Positions 27,878 to 35,936 of a stretch of DNA of 64,000 nt are shown here, in pieces. Source of the DNA: Bombilactobacillus bombi (GTDB lineage Bacteria > Bacillota > Bacilli > Lactobacillales > Lactobacillaceae); NCBI RefSeq assembly GCF_013607485.1, contig NZ_SCHP01000003.1, positions 1 through 64,000 on the forward strand. Direction: 5' to 3'. How positions within the stretch are numbered: position 1 is the first letter of the stretch; every line of letters starts with the position of its first letter. The position numbers and the translations under genes were made by a program. The notes below the pieces were generated by a model. It was given only the letters and a program-made list of their open reading frames with translations. It did no database searches and was not told where the DNA came from.

Positions 27878-29212
27878 TTACCAACCGATTTGTTCAGCAT
27901 TCGCTGGCAATTTCAATTTACCAGCTGCTAATTCAGCAAACGCTTGTTCAAATTTAGCAAACACTTGTTGTAATTGTTCACTGCTAATTACTAACGGCGG
28001 CTGAAAGCGTAATGTATATCCGCGTAAACTAATAATTAAGACGCCTAATTCAAACATTCGATAAATCAACTTCGTAGTCATTTGAGGATCAGGTTTGCCG
28101 GTGGCTGCGTCAACAATATCAATGCCCCCATCTAATCCATAAAATCGTACACCTCCAATAAAATCAAATTGCTGCTGCATTTTAGTAAAGAAGGCCTGGG
28201 CTTGGAGACCTAACTGCTGTGAGCGTTGGAGCAAGTGCTCATTTTCCAAAACATCAATAGTAGCATTAGCGGCTGCCGTCGTGACAGGATTACCAGCAGT
28301 AGTGTAAGTGTTAGCTGGTGCTTGTAAGGACTGCATGATTGGAGTTCGCCCAATAATTGCACTTAAAGGCAGCCCTGAAGCTAAAGATTTACCTACAGAC
28401 ATTAAATCCGGTTCCAAATCAAATTGCTGAATTGACCACCATTTGCCTGTCCGCCCCATGCCTTGATTAACTTCATCAATAGCAAAAACAATCCCATGCT
28501 CTAAAGCAAATTGGCGTAAACGACGCAAATATTCTGTTGGTGCTTTGACAATGCCGCCATCACCTTGAATTGGTTCAATAATAATAGCCGCCACTTCTTC
28601 AACTGGCAAATATGTAGAGAATGGCAGTAAAAAGGCCTGCCATTGCCGCTCAATAAAATCAGTCAAACTTTCAGCTGCGGGTTTTTGACTAATATCTGGA
28701 TAAGGTGCCTTAACAATTCCTGGCAGTAAAGGACCAATCTTACGGCTCATATTCAAACTTACACTAGAGATACTAATCGAACCGTAGGTCGAACCATGAT
28801 ATGCCCCTGTAAAACTCACGATATATTGGCGCTTGGTATAAGCACGAGCATATTTAATAATGGCATCATTGGCGTCTGAACCAGAATTGCCCCAGCCCAC
28901 CTGAACTGGACCACTAATGGGAGCTAATTGAGCTAAGCGTTGGGCTAATTGAGCGGCTGGTCCATTAGCAAAATAAGTAGGTGTATATTGAATGAGCTTT
29001 TTAGCCTGTGCACAAATGGCTTCTACCACATGGGGGTGCGAGTGACCTGTATTAGTCGAAGAAGCACTGGCTAATAAATCAATGTAATCTTTGCCATCTA
29101 AATCTGTTAGAATGGCGCCTTGGCCCCGCTCAATTACAATATCAAAATATGGAATCCTGACTGCAGGTGCTAAAACTTCTTTTTCAGTTTTCAAAACATC
29201 TTGTTGTTTCAT
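27878..29212 (-). CDS. Class III aminotransferase, isoleucine 2-epimerase-like
   Basis: A 444-residue PLP enzyme. YIDLLASASSTNTGHSHPHV, WGNSGSDANDAIIKYARAYT, TGAYHGSTYGS, IIIEPIQGDGG, FAIDEVNQGMGRTGKWW and SVGKSLASGLPLSAI (PLP Lys) are all present. The strings LASAS, NSGSDANDAIIK.ARAYT, DEVNQG.GRTGK and the end IGW agree with the isoleucine 2-epimerase described from Lactobacillus buchneri, a racemase within the aminotransferase family acting on branched-chain amino acids. I therefore favour epimerase over aminobutyrate transaminase, though substrate needs proof. Start at ATG 29212, with AGGGG upstream. Single gene. D-amino acids so made may go to the wall or medium. Confidence 0.82.
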   Translation of the reverse strand: MKQQDVLKTEKEVLAPAVRIPYFDIVIERGQGAILTDLDGKDYIDLLASASSTNTGHSHPHVVEAICAQAKKLIQYTPTYFANGPAAQLAQRLAQLAPISGPVQVGWGNSGSDANDAIIKYARAYTKRQYIVSFTGAYHGSTYGSISISSVSLNMSRKIGPLLPGIVKAPYPDISQKPAAESLTDFIERQWQAFLLPFSTYLPVEEVAAIIIEPIQGDGGIVKAPTEYLRRLRQFALEHGIVFAIDEVNQGMGRTGKWWSIQQFDLEPDLMSVGKSLASGLPLSAIIGRTPIMQSLQAPANTYTTAGNPVTTAAANATIDVLENEHLLQRSQQLGLQAQAFFTKMQQQFDFIGGVRFYGLDGGIDIVDAATGKPDPQMTTKLIYRMFELGVLIISLRGYTLRFQPPLVISSEQLQQVFAKFEQAFAELAAGKLKLPANAEQIGW

Positions 29213-29344
29213 AACTATCAACCCCTTTTTAATTAAAATAATCTCTAATTTATATATAACTTATTATTAATCAATTAAAATATGATTAATATCATCTAAC
29301 ATTTACAAAGATTTGTCAATACACTATTAAAAATAATATACAAT

Positions 29345-29376
29345 AAAAGCCGAGGCCAATGTTTACCTCGACTTTT
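29345..29376 (-). terminator. Terminator of the MacB-type ABC operon
   Basis: AAAAGCCGAGG/CCTCGACTTTT with a 10-base loop and T tract on the minus strand, 60 bases after the permease stop. Confidence 0.85.
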
Positions 29377-29434
29377 TATAACTAATTTTTATTTAGCATT
29401 AGTACTAGTAATAACGCCCAATATTGTTGAATTT

Positions 29435-30703
29435 TTATTCATAACGCAAAGCCGTCATTGGATCTAGTTTAGCTGCTCGCCGTGCTGGTAAAGTTCCTGC
29501 CAAAAAGGCAATCAGCAAAATAACAAGAACAATCAGCAGCACTGAACTCCAGGTGAATTGCACTAATGTAAAGCCGGCCAATCCCTTCAAAAAGCTGTTT
29601 GCAGCTACTTGATTTAAGATTTTCCCTAAACCGGCAGCTAATAAAATACCCATAACTGAACCAATTAAACCAATTAATAAGGATTCACAACTAAAGGTTA
29701 AAAAGACTTTACCACGGCTCAAACCAAGGGCTTTCATTAAGCCAATTTCCCGAGTCCGATCGCGCACGGACATGTACAAGGTATTAATTACGCCAAAGCT
29801 GGCTGCTAAGAGGGCAATAGCACCAAAGACAATTAAAACTCCAGTAATCGCATTTACTATTTGCCGCAAGTTGCTGATGGTATCCTGAAGTGTTAGGGCT
29901 TGATAGCCTTGGTCAGCTAACTGCTTTTTAACTTTAGCAATGTTTGCATCAGTGGGATTCTTCACTGTGGCAGTAGCCCCATAGTAGTTTTGTTTCATCT
30001 TGGCCGGTAACCCAGTTTGATTAATATCCGAAACTTTATCTGCTAAGCCCTGACTAATAATAGATTGGCCAGCTAAAAGAATACTTGGATTTCTAACGCC
30101 AACAATCTTCGCTGATACAACAGTTTGCTGGTTGGTAGCTTGTGCCGATGCAGCCACTTTAATGGTCTTGCCGATAGCTTGCTTAGCAGACTTAAAACCT
30201 AAGACTTTGACATAATCACTTGCTAAAACAATTTCTGAGTTGGTGCCTTTTTTAGCCGCTTGGCGACCTTGCTTCAAATCAACATTTACCCCAGTTGGCG
30301 GTTGGGCTTGAATAATGTATTTAGAATGATTAGGACCTTGGACATAGTCAATACTAGAATCTTGGATCGGTTGAACATTCTTCAAAGATTTCATTGCTTT
30401 AAGTTTTTTTAATTTTTTAGGCGTGATATTTTCTTGATCGGTAGCACTGCCCCGATTAGCATCATATTTTTTGGGTGCATCGGTTTTTTGATCGGCACCG
30501 GTGGAAGGAATAATCTGCATTACATCTTTTCTGCCAACATTGGCTACTTGCTTGGAGACATAATCATTAACGCCATTATTAATGCCCAGCGTAATCGCAA
30601 TTGTTAATGCCCCAATCATGACCGCAACTACCGTCAAGATGGTCCGGCCTTTATTGTGCCAAAGATTAGTATTTGCTGAACGTAAAATATCCGAAAATTT
30701 CAT
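29435..30703 (-). CDS. ABC transporter permease, MacB/FtsX type
   Basis: A 422-residue protein: one N-terminal helix (GRTILTVVAVMIGALTIAI), a large extracytoplasmic MacB-like domain of about 230 residues, then three C-terminal helices with the FtsX signature TREIGLMKALGLSRG. It starts at the ATG that overlaps the ATPase stop (TAATG), with AAAGGAG inside the ATPase end. Such permeases work by mechanotransmission rather than by a classical transport channel, and in Firmicutes often give resistance to cationic peptides or export peptides. There is no two-component system here, so the BceAB type (10 TM) is excluded. Confidence 0.9.
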   Translation of the reverse strand: MKFSDILRSANTNLWHNKGRTILTVVAVMIGALTIAITLGINNGVNDYVSKQVANVGRKDVMQIIPSTGADQKTDAPKKYDANRGSATDQENITPKKLKKLKAMKSLKNVQPIQDSSIDYVQGPNHSKYIIQAQPPTGVNVDLKQGRQAAKKGTNSEIVLASDYVKVLGFKSAKQAIGKTIKVAASAQATNQQTVVSAKIVGVRNPSILLAGQSIISQGLADKVSDINQTGLPAKMKQNYYGATATVKNPTDANIAKVKKQLADQGYQALTLQDTISNLRQIVNAITGVLIVFGAIALLAASFGVINTLYMSVRDRTREIGLMKALGLSRGKVFLTFSCESLLIGLIGSVMGILLAAGLGKILNQVAANSFLKGLAGFTLVQFTWSSVLLIVLVILLIAFLAGTLPARRAAKLDPMTALRYE

Positions 30704-31389
30704 TAGTTTTCTCCTTTTTCTGCTACAATTTGGCCATCTTTGATTTGAATTTGCCGCTGGCATTTAGCTGCTAATTCGTCATCATGAGTCACAATGATTA
30801 AAGTGATATTGTGCTTTTGGTGTAAATCAAACAAAATATTTTCAATAATTTCACTAGTATTAGAGTCCAGATTGCCAGTTGGCTCATCCGCAAAAATGAT
30901 TTGAGGATTATTCACTAGAGCTCTAGCAATACAGACCCGCTGTTTTTGTCCTCCAGATAAATCACTGGCACGATTATTTTTCTTCTCGCTTAAACCAACT
31001 GCTTCAATTGCCGCCAGGGCTTTTTCTCGGCGCTTCTTACCTGTAATACCAGCAATTTTTAAGGGCAGCATTACATTTTCTAAAACCGAATCCTTAGCAT
31101 TTAAGAAAAATTGTTGAAAAACAAAACCAAATGTTTGATTACGAATTTTATTTAAGGTCTTAGCCTTGATATTTTGAGTAGGCTGACCGTTTAGCGTAAT
31201 TGTGCCCGAAGTTGGCTGATCTAATAAAGCCATAATGTGCATTAAAGTCGACTTGCCGGAGCCACTTTTACCAACAATGGCTACTGATTCGCCCTGTTCA
31301 ATTTGTAAACTTACGCCACGCAAAGCCTGAAACTGTGAGGAACCTTTGCCGTATGTACGGACAATATCTTGGGTAGTTAATAAGCTCAT
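30703..31389 (-). CDS. ABC transporter ATP-binding protein, MacB/LolD type
   Basis: A 228-residue ATPase with Walker A GKSGSGKST, Q-loop FVFQQ, signature LSGGQKQRV, Walker B IIFADEPTGNLD and H-loop THD. The A-D-E-P-T-G-N-L-D wording is typical of the MacB/LolD/BceA group. It is first in a two-gene operon with the permease, with a one-base overlap. GGAGG lies 8 bases before the ATG. A palindromic operator candidate sits over its promoter (31413-31437). Confidence 0.92.
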   Translation of the reverse strand: MSLLTTQDIVRTYGKGSSQFQALRGVSLQIEQGESVAIVGKSGSGKSTLMHIMALLDQPTSGTITLNGQPTQNIKAKTLNKIRNQTFGFVFQQFFLNAKDSVLENVMLPLKIAGITGKKRREKALAAIEAVGLSEKKNNRASDLSGGQKQRVCIARALVNNPQIIFADEPTGNLDSNTSEIIENILFDLHQKHNITLIIVTHDDELAAKCQRQIQIKDGQIVAEKGEN

Positions 31390-31412
31390 TTCATTATCCT
31401 CCTCGTGTTACT

Positions 31413-31437
31413 GTGTATTATGTACATAGTATACCAC
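31413..31437 (-). promoter_or_regulatory. Promoter with TATGTACATA dyad before the MacB-type operon
   Basis: On the minus strand a -10 TATACT is followed by TATGTACATA, embedded in an imperfect longer dyad (GTGTA...TACCAC). The dyad overlaps the transcription start and would suit a PadR- or GntR-type repressor; no such gene is adjacent. Confidence 0.5.
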
Positions 31438-31481
31438 AACCCTGCTAAAATAAAAGTCTTTTCAAAAATTTTTTTAAAAAA

Positions 31482-31518
31482 CCCCACAATCATTAGTCTT
31501 TAACTAACAATCATGAGG
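31482..31518 (-). terminator. Terminator of LD-carboxypeptidase gene with G-U-rich stem
   Basis: As RNA, 16 consecutive pairs form between CCTCATGATTGTTAGT and ACTAATGATTGTGGGG, five of them G-U, with loop TAAAG and then seven T on the minus strand. The DNA looks like a direct repeat, which hides the hairpin. Confidence 0.75.
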
Positions 31519-31553
31519 TATGTCAATACTTTTTCAAATCAGAGATGGCCTTA

Positions 31554-32636
31554 TTAATCAACATCTTGAAACCATGGTTCCATAATTGTTAAGCTGCGTT
31601 GATCAAAATCAATTTGAGCTTGGGCACCATATGGTAGAGCCGCCCGCGGATAAGCATGGCCAAAATTGCAATTATACAAAATAGGCGTTTGCTCTAGGTC
31701 AGTCATATCTAAAAGTACTTGCTGATATTCGGTATAATATTTCTTATTTTGTGGCTTTCCCACAATAATGGCTTTCACAGCCTGCAAAACACCAGCTGTT
31801 TTTAAAATATTCAGTAATTTGCGATATTTATCTGGCGTTGGCTGATTTTCACTGGTTTCAATAAATAAAATCTTGTCTTGCCATTCTTGGACTGACGGAA
31901 AAATCTGATACTTAGAATTAATAGCTATTTCTTCATGATAGCGTGATCCTACTAACAAATCAGTCAAAGTTTCAATACAACCGCCTAATAATCGTCCCTC
32001 AACTAGACCGTGTCCGCGTAAAACCACATAACCTTCATCTTTATGCTGTGGACGTAAGGTTCCAACTTGAGCCGCCGAAAAATCTGTCCGCTCTTCATAC
32101 CAAACAGTGCTAGCTTCCACAGTTGTTTGTGTTGAATTGACAAAATAATGCTCCAAAGTTCTTTTAGTGTAAGGCAGCAATTGGGGACTCAATTCAGCTA
32201 AGTCATTTAAAAAGTTAGGACCATAAAAGCTCTGCATTCCTATCTGATAAAACATCAAGTGATTTACTGTTGTATCTGAAAAGCCACTAAATAGCTTGGG
32301 ATGATGGAGAACATTTTGCTTAAATTTTTCATCTTCTAGTAAATAAGGAGCTAATTTAAAAGCATCTTCACCACCAATAGCCGCAAAGATTCCTTTGATT
32401 TGCTCATCTGCAAATGCTTGCTTCAAATCTTGGGCGCGAGCTTGAGGATGGGTTTTGAGATAATTAATTCCTCTTAAAGTATTGTCCATAAAAACAGGCC
32501 GCAACCCAAATTCTTGCAAGCGTTGAATGCCCAGTTGGCGTTGATGGTGGGCAAAATTTTCTCCTAATGTTCCTTGAGACAAACTAACTATAGCTACTTG
32601 ATCACCCTTATGTAACATTGGTGGTTTAACTAACAT
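31554..32636 (-). CDS. Muramoyltetrapeptide (LD-) carboxypeptidase family, S66
   Basis: A 360-residue serine peptidase of family S66, which also includes the microcin C7 immunity protein MccF. The N-terminal part starts KGDQVAIVSLSQGTLGE. The nucleophile Ser sits in GFSDTTVNHLMFY; LFIETSENQPTPDKYRKLL supplies the Glu, and CNFGHAYPRAALPYG the His. At 360 residues it is closer to the MccF-like branch than to the 300-residue LdcA of E. coli. It would cut peptidoglycan tetrapeptides or acyl-nucleotide conjugates in the cytoplasm. ATG 32636 has AAAGGAGG 7 bases upstream; a GTG one codon earlier is less well spaced. Confidence 0.85.
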   Translation of the reverse strand: MLVKPPMLHKGDQVAIVSLSQGTLGENFAHHQRQLGIQRLQEFGLRPVFMDNTLRGINYLKTHPQARAQDLKQAFADEQIKGIFAAIGGEDAFKLAPYLLEDEKFKQNVLHHPKLFSGFSDTTVNHLMFYQIGMQSFYGPNFLNDLAELSPQLLPYTKRTLEHYFVNSTQTTVEASTVWYEERTDFSAAQVGTLRPQHKDEGYVVLRGHGLVEGRLLGGCIETLTDLLVGSRYHEEIAINSKYQIFPSVQEWQDKILFIETSENQPTPDKYRKLLNILKTAGVLQAVKAIIVGKPQNKKYYTEYQQVLLDMTDLEQTPILYNCNFGHAYPRAALPYGAQAQIDFDQRSLTIMEPWFQDVD

Positions 32637-32742
32637 CACTATACCTCCTTTAATAATTTAAAAATGTTAAAGTTACTATACCGCAATTAAGGTCAGCGTC
32701 AATTAATTTTGGTGTTAATTTATATCACTTCTTAAAGCAAAT

Positions 32743-32786
32743 AATGGTGCTTTTCAGTTCATTTTCATGAACTAAAGAGCACCATT
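32743..32786. terminator. Long hairpin downstream of the amino-acid permease
   Basis: AATGGTGC/GCACCATT arms with inner AGTTCAT/ATGAACT pairing form a hairpin of about 40 bases. It is the likely end of the permease transcript. Confidence 0.7.
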
Positions 32787-32808
32787 GTTTATTTATTAAA
32801 AGCCAGTG

Positions 32809-34218
32809 TTAATCATGAGCCTTTTTTTGGTTTAAATTACTATGATTAATACTGTATGTCAAATAAATTACGATTCCAATCGCAAACCAGATAGCTGAAG
32901 CAATCCAGGTAATTTGTTTCAATTTAGTCATCAAGTAAAGACATAAAATTAGCGAAATAATCGGCAAAACTGGGTATAATGGTACCTTAAAACCGTCATT
33001 TTTAATATCTTGGCGTTTTCGTAAAGGTACAACTCCAATCGAAACAAAAGCAAAGGCAATTAACGTTCCTATATTAACTAATTCAGCTAACTGGTTCAGA
33101 TTAATAAAGCCACCCATAACTGCGATGATAATGGTTACAACAATTAAACTATTATTAGGTAAATGCTTATCGTTAATGCTTCCTAAAAATTTCGGCAGCA
33201 AACCATCACGACCAATCGCATAAACCAGCCGAGAGCTACTATAAATCATAGTCACCATCATCGTAAACATACCAGCCATGGCTCCTACGGAAATGATACC
33301 CGCCACAGTATTCAAGTGGAAAAATTGCAGTGCAAAGGCCACAGGATCAGCAACATTTAATTTGGTATAAGGAACCATCCCGGTTAGAACAGTCGCGACC
33401 GCCATATACAAGATGGTTGCAACAATCAAAGTACCAATAATTCCAATAGGCAAATTCTTTTGTGGATTTTTAACTTCTGGTGCTGATGATGACACAGCAT
33501 CAAAACCAAGGTAGGCAAAGAAAACAGTCGAAGCACCAGTCAAAACACCGGAAGTTCCAAAGGGCATAAAAGGTGACCAATTCTTTGGTTTAACATAGAA
33601 AATTCCCACTGCAATAAAAATTGCAATAATCACAATCTTAATTACGACCATCCAGTCATTAATTTTCATAGAGCTTCTCATTCCCCGTGATAACATAGCC
33701 GAAATCAATAAAACAACAATCACGGCAACTAAGTTCACATAGGTATGCTGCTGCAAATTCAGTGGTCCGGAAATAGCTTGCGGCAAACTAATGCCAAAGC
33801 CTTTCAAAAAAGCACTAAAGTAAGCAGAAAATCCTACAGAAACTGTCGCGACCGCTAACATATATTCCAAAATGAGGGCCCAACCAATAATCCACCCAAT
33901 CAACTGTCCAAAAACAATATTCCCATAAGAATAAGCACTACCAGCAACTGGCAAGGCAGAAGCAAATTCTGCATAGCACATAGCCGCTGTTGCACACACA
34001 ACTGCCGCTATCAAAAAGCTCAAAATAACTCCGGGGCCACTAACAGTTGCAGCCACAGTTCCGGGTAAAATAAATATTCCTGTTCCGATAACTGCGCCAA
34101 TCCCTAAGGCCATTAGATCTTTAGCACGCAGTGTCTTTTGAAAATGTACGTCTTCTCGCAAATATTGTTGTACATCGGCCTTTTGTGTAATTTTCTGCCA
34201 GATTGACACAAGCATCAT
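32809..34218 (-). CDS. APC-superfamily amino acid permease (YfnA/CAT-like)
   Basis: A 469-residue permease with about 12-13 helices. KDLMALGIGAVIGTGIFILPG is the APC substrate-binding helix 1; CYAEFASALPVAGSAYSYG and FFAYLGFDAVSSSAPEVKNP are typical of the cationic amino-acid transporter (CAT) branch. Substrate cannot be assigned. The listed start is an ATG only 3 bases after AAAGGG; the GTG at 34209 has better spacing and may be the real start. Its promoter carries two dyads (34232-34271), so it appears regulated. Single gene. Confidence 0.9.
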   Translation of the reverse strand: MMLVSIWQKITQKADVQQYLREDVHFQKTLRAKDLMALGIGAVIGTGIFILPGTVAATVSGPGVILSFLIAAVVCATAAMCYAEFASALPVAGSAYSYGNIVFGQLIGWIIGWALILEYMLAVATVSVGFSAYFSAFLKGFGISLPQAISGPLNLQQHTYVNLVAVIVVLLISAMLSRGMRSSMKINDWMVVIKIVIIAIFIAVGIFYVKPKNWSPFMPFGTSGVLTGASTVFFAYLGFDAVSSSAPEVKNPQKNLPIGIIGTLIVATILYMAVATVLTGMVPYTKLNVADPVAFALQFFHLNTVAGIISVGAMAGMFTMMVTMIYSSSRLVYAIGRDGLLPKFLGSINDKHLPNNSLIVVTIIIAVMGGFINLNQLAELVNIGTLIAFAFVSIGVVPLRKRQDIKNDGFKVPLYPVLPIISLILCLYLMTKLKQITWIASAIWFAIGIVIYLTYSINHSNLNQKKAHD

Positions 34219-34231
34219 CCCTTTAATTAAT

Positions 34232-34271
34232 TTGTACTTCGTACAATAGGTGAAAATTCACCTCTTGTCAA
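34232..34271 (-). promoter_or_regulatory. Permease promoter with two palindromic operators
   Basis: On the minus strand, -35 TTGACA (34266-34271), 17-base spacer, -10 TATTGT (34243-34248). A perfect 16-bp palindrome AGGTGAATTTTCACCT (34248-34263) fills the spacer. A second perfect dyad, TTGTAC-GAA-GTACAA (34232-34246), overlaps the -10 and start point. Both placements would block RNA polymerase. Confidence 0.65.
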
Positions 34272-34421
34272 CAGCTTCTAATTATAAACAAATTAAATCT
34301 ACTAATAAAGGCAAATTTTGCCAGTAGCCTCCAAGCCCTTGGTATAACAACATTATCGAGCCTAAAATATTTTTTTAAATTGTTTTTTAACTTAATAAAT
34401 TAAATTAAAATTAAAAAAAGC

Positions 34422-34450
34422 TTGACATTTACCGGTTAGATATATTAAAT
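34422..34450 (+). promoter_or_regulatory. Promoter of the attenuator-controlled aminotransferase operon
   Basis: A consensus -35 TTGACA (34422-34427), 17-base spacer and -10 TTAAAT (34445-34450). The transcript would begin near 34457, giving a leader of about 290 bases before the aminotransferase ATG. Confidence 0.75.
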
Positions 34451-34485
34451 TAGAGACAATTCAATTTAAGTCAGGAGAAATCATT

Positions 34486-34545
34486 ATGTTAAATCTTCAA
34501 GTTCGACAATTGAATGCGTATTATTACTTTCGTTTCTTTAGTTAG
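34486..34545 (+). CDS. Tyr/Phe-rich leader peptide, 19 residues
   Basis: ATG at 34486 with AGGAG 8 bases upstream, ending at TAG 34543-34545. The product is MLNLQVRQLNAYYYFRFFS. Codons 12-18 are three Tyr, Phe, Arg and two Phe. It lies between a good promoter and a terminator in the leader of an aromatic-type aminotransferase operon. The Tyr/Phe codons form part of an RNA stem (34527-34537 with 34599-34609). The composition and place are those of an attenuation leader peptide, where ribosome stalling for lack of charged tRNA-Tyr or tRNA-Phe changes RNA folding. The peptide itself needs no function. Confidence 0.82.
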   Translation: MLNLQVRQLNAYYYFRFFS

Positions 34546-34727
34546 TGTTTGTACTCAATCATATGGGTGCAAACACCAGACAAGTGTTTGACACCTGTAG
34601 GAACGAAAGCTTATTTACTTGAGTAAACTTCGACCTAACAGGTTCAAGAAAATCTGCTAGGCCGCTATCATAATTAAACTTAAAGTAGCCCAACAGATTT
34701 TCTTAAAACAAATCTGTTGGGTTTTTT
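34527..34727 (+). promoter_or_regulatory. Ribosome-mediated attenuator with antiterminator and terminator
   Basis: Four pairings can be drawn. Segment 1 (GTGTTTGTAC, 34545-34554) pairs with segment 2 (GTGCAAACAC, 34567-34576). Segment 2 (34566-34576) can instead pair with segment 3 (34584-34595). An outer stem joins the Tyr/Phe codons to 34599-34609 (11 pairs). Downstream, 34646-34656 (AAGAAAATCTG) pairs perfectly with 34694-34704, which is the left arm of a perfect 12-bp terminator (34689-34700 with 34710-34721, then six T). Antiterminator and terminator therefore exclude each other. No T-box consensus is present. How the upstream switch is passed to the antiterminator is not clear from the sequence alone. 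Confidence 0.7.
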
Positions 34728-34749
34728 ATTTGGAAAGGATGGAATTATT

Positions 34750-35922
34750 ATGCAAATGAACCAATATCTTAATCATCAACTCAGCCAAGTCAAGCCTTCA
34801 GCAATTTTGGCCTTCTCTATGTTCGCTAACAAAATTGAGAATGTCGTGAAATTCACTCTCGGTGAACCCGACTTTAATACACCTGAGCATATCAAACAGG
34901 CTGCAATCACCAGCATTCAAGATAATCACTCACACTATGCGCCTAGCAATGGTACCCAGCCATTACGCCAAGCTGCTTCAAATTTCTTAGCCAAAAAATA
35001 TGACCAGCATTATGCTCCTGAAGAAATTATTGTCACTGCTGGCGCTACTGAAGGTATTTATACTGCAGTCATGTCGGTTTTAAATCCTGGAGATAAGGTA
35101 ATTATTCCTACACCAACATTTCCTTTATACATTGCTGATACTATCTTAGCTGGCGGACAGCCTATCTTAGTTGATACTTCCAGCAATAACTTTAAATTAT
35201 CACCACAAATGTTAAAGCAAGCAATCCAAGATGCTGGTTCTGGCGTGAGATTAGTCATCTTAAATTACCCTAGCAATCCAACAGGTGTTACTTATACCCA
35301 AAAAGAATTAGATGGTTTGGCGGCAGTCCTCAAAGATCAACCAATCTTTGTCCTCTGTGATGAAATATATAGTGAATTAAATTATGACGGACCACATGCC
35401 AGTTTATCCAAAAGCCTGCATGAGCAAGTGATTTTAGTTACTGGTGTCTCCAAGTCACATGCCATGACTGGTTGGCGCATTGGTTTGCTCTGTGCACCTC
35501 AAGCAATTACTGATGAACTTAGCAAAATCCATCAATTCACCATTACTTCAGCAGCCACAGTCACACAAGATGCCGCTGCAGAAGCTTTACAAAATGGCCA
35601 AGATGATGCCATTCCTATGCGTCAGCAATACCAAAAACGCCGTGATTACATCGTCGAACAAATGAGTCAAATGGGCTTTGACTGTGCAACACCTAGTGGC
35701 GCATTTTACATTTTTGCTCATATTCCGTCTGATTTAGATCAAGATGACGATCGTTTTGCTCATGACTTAGCTACCAATGGCCAAGTTGCTGCAGTTCCCG
35801 GTTCCTACTTTGGACCTGGTGGCGCTGGCTATCTAAGATTTAGTTACGCTACCAGTATGGAAGAAATCCAACGCGGTATGCAGCTGATGCAAACTTACGT
35901 CCAAAAGCAACGCCAAAAATAA
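34750..35922 (+). CDS. PLP-dependent class I aminotransferase (aromatic/aspartate type)
   Basis: A 390-residue fold-type I aminotransferase. VVKFTLGEPDFNTPEHIK, SHYAPSNGTQPLRQAA, ILNYPSNPTGVTYT, FVLCDEIYSEL and VTGVSKSHAMTGWRIG (PLP Lys) are the standard motifs, and RFSYATS holds the Arg that binds the substrate carboxylate. This group in lactobacilli includes AraT, which moves amino groups between aromatic amino acids and 2-oxoglutarate. The Tyr/Phe leader peptide and the adjoining hydroxyacid dehydrogenase support an aromatic substrate; that is inference. Start at ATG 34750, 16 bases after GGAAAGG; an earlier in-frame codon (34717) is inside the terminator and is rejected. Operon with the next gene. 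Confidence 0.88.
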   Translation: MQMNQYLNHQLSQVKPSAILAFSMFANKIENVVKFTLGEPDFNTPEHIKQAAITSIQDNHSHYAPSNGTQPLRQAASNFLAKKYDQHYAPEEIIVTAGATEGIYTAVMSVLNPGDKVIIPTPTFPLYIADTILAGGQPILVDTSSNNFKLSPQMLKQAIQDAGSGVRLVILNYPSNPTGVTYTQKELDGLAAVLKDQPIFVLCDEIYSELNYDGPHASLSKSLHEQVILVTGVSKSHAMTGWRIGLLCAPQAITDELSKIHQFTITSAATVTQDAAAEALQNGQDDAIPMRQQYQKRRDYIVEQMSQMGFDCATPSGAFYIFAHIPSDLDQDDDRFAHDLATNGQVAAVPGSYFGPGGAGYLRFSYATSMEEIQRGMQLMQTYVQKQRQK

Positions 35923-35936
35923 GGAGGAGTTAAACA

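Noticed and set aside
34545-34727. T-box riboswitch in the aminotransferase leader
   Set aside because: I could not find the T-box consensus (AGGGTGGNACCGCG) or a specifier-loop layout; a leader peptide with Tyr/Phe codons explains the region better.
34717-34750. Upstream extension of the aminotransferase ORF to 34717
   Set aside because: The extra codons are inside the terminator hairpin and have no ribosome-binding site; the ATG at 34750 has GGAAAGG upstream.
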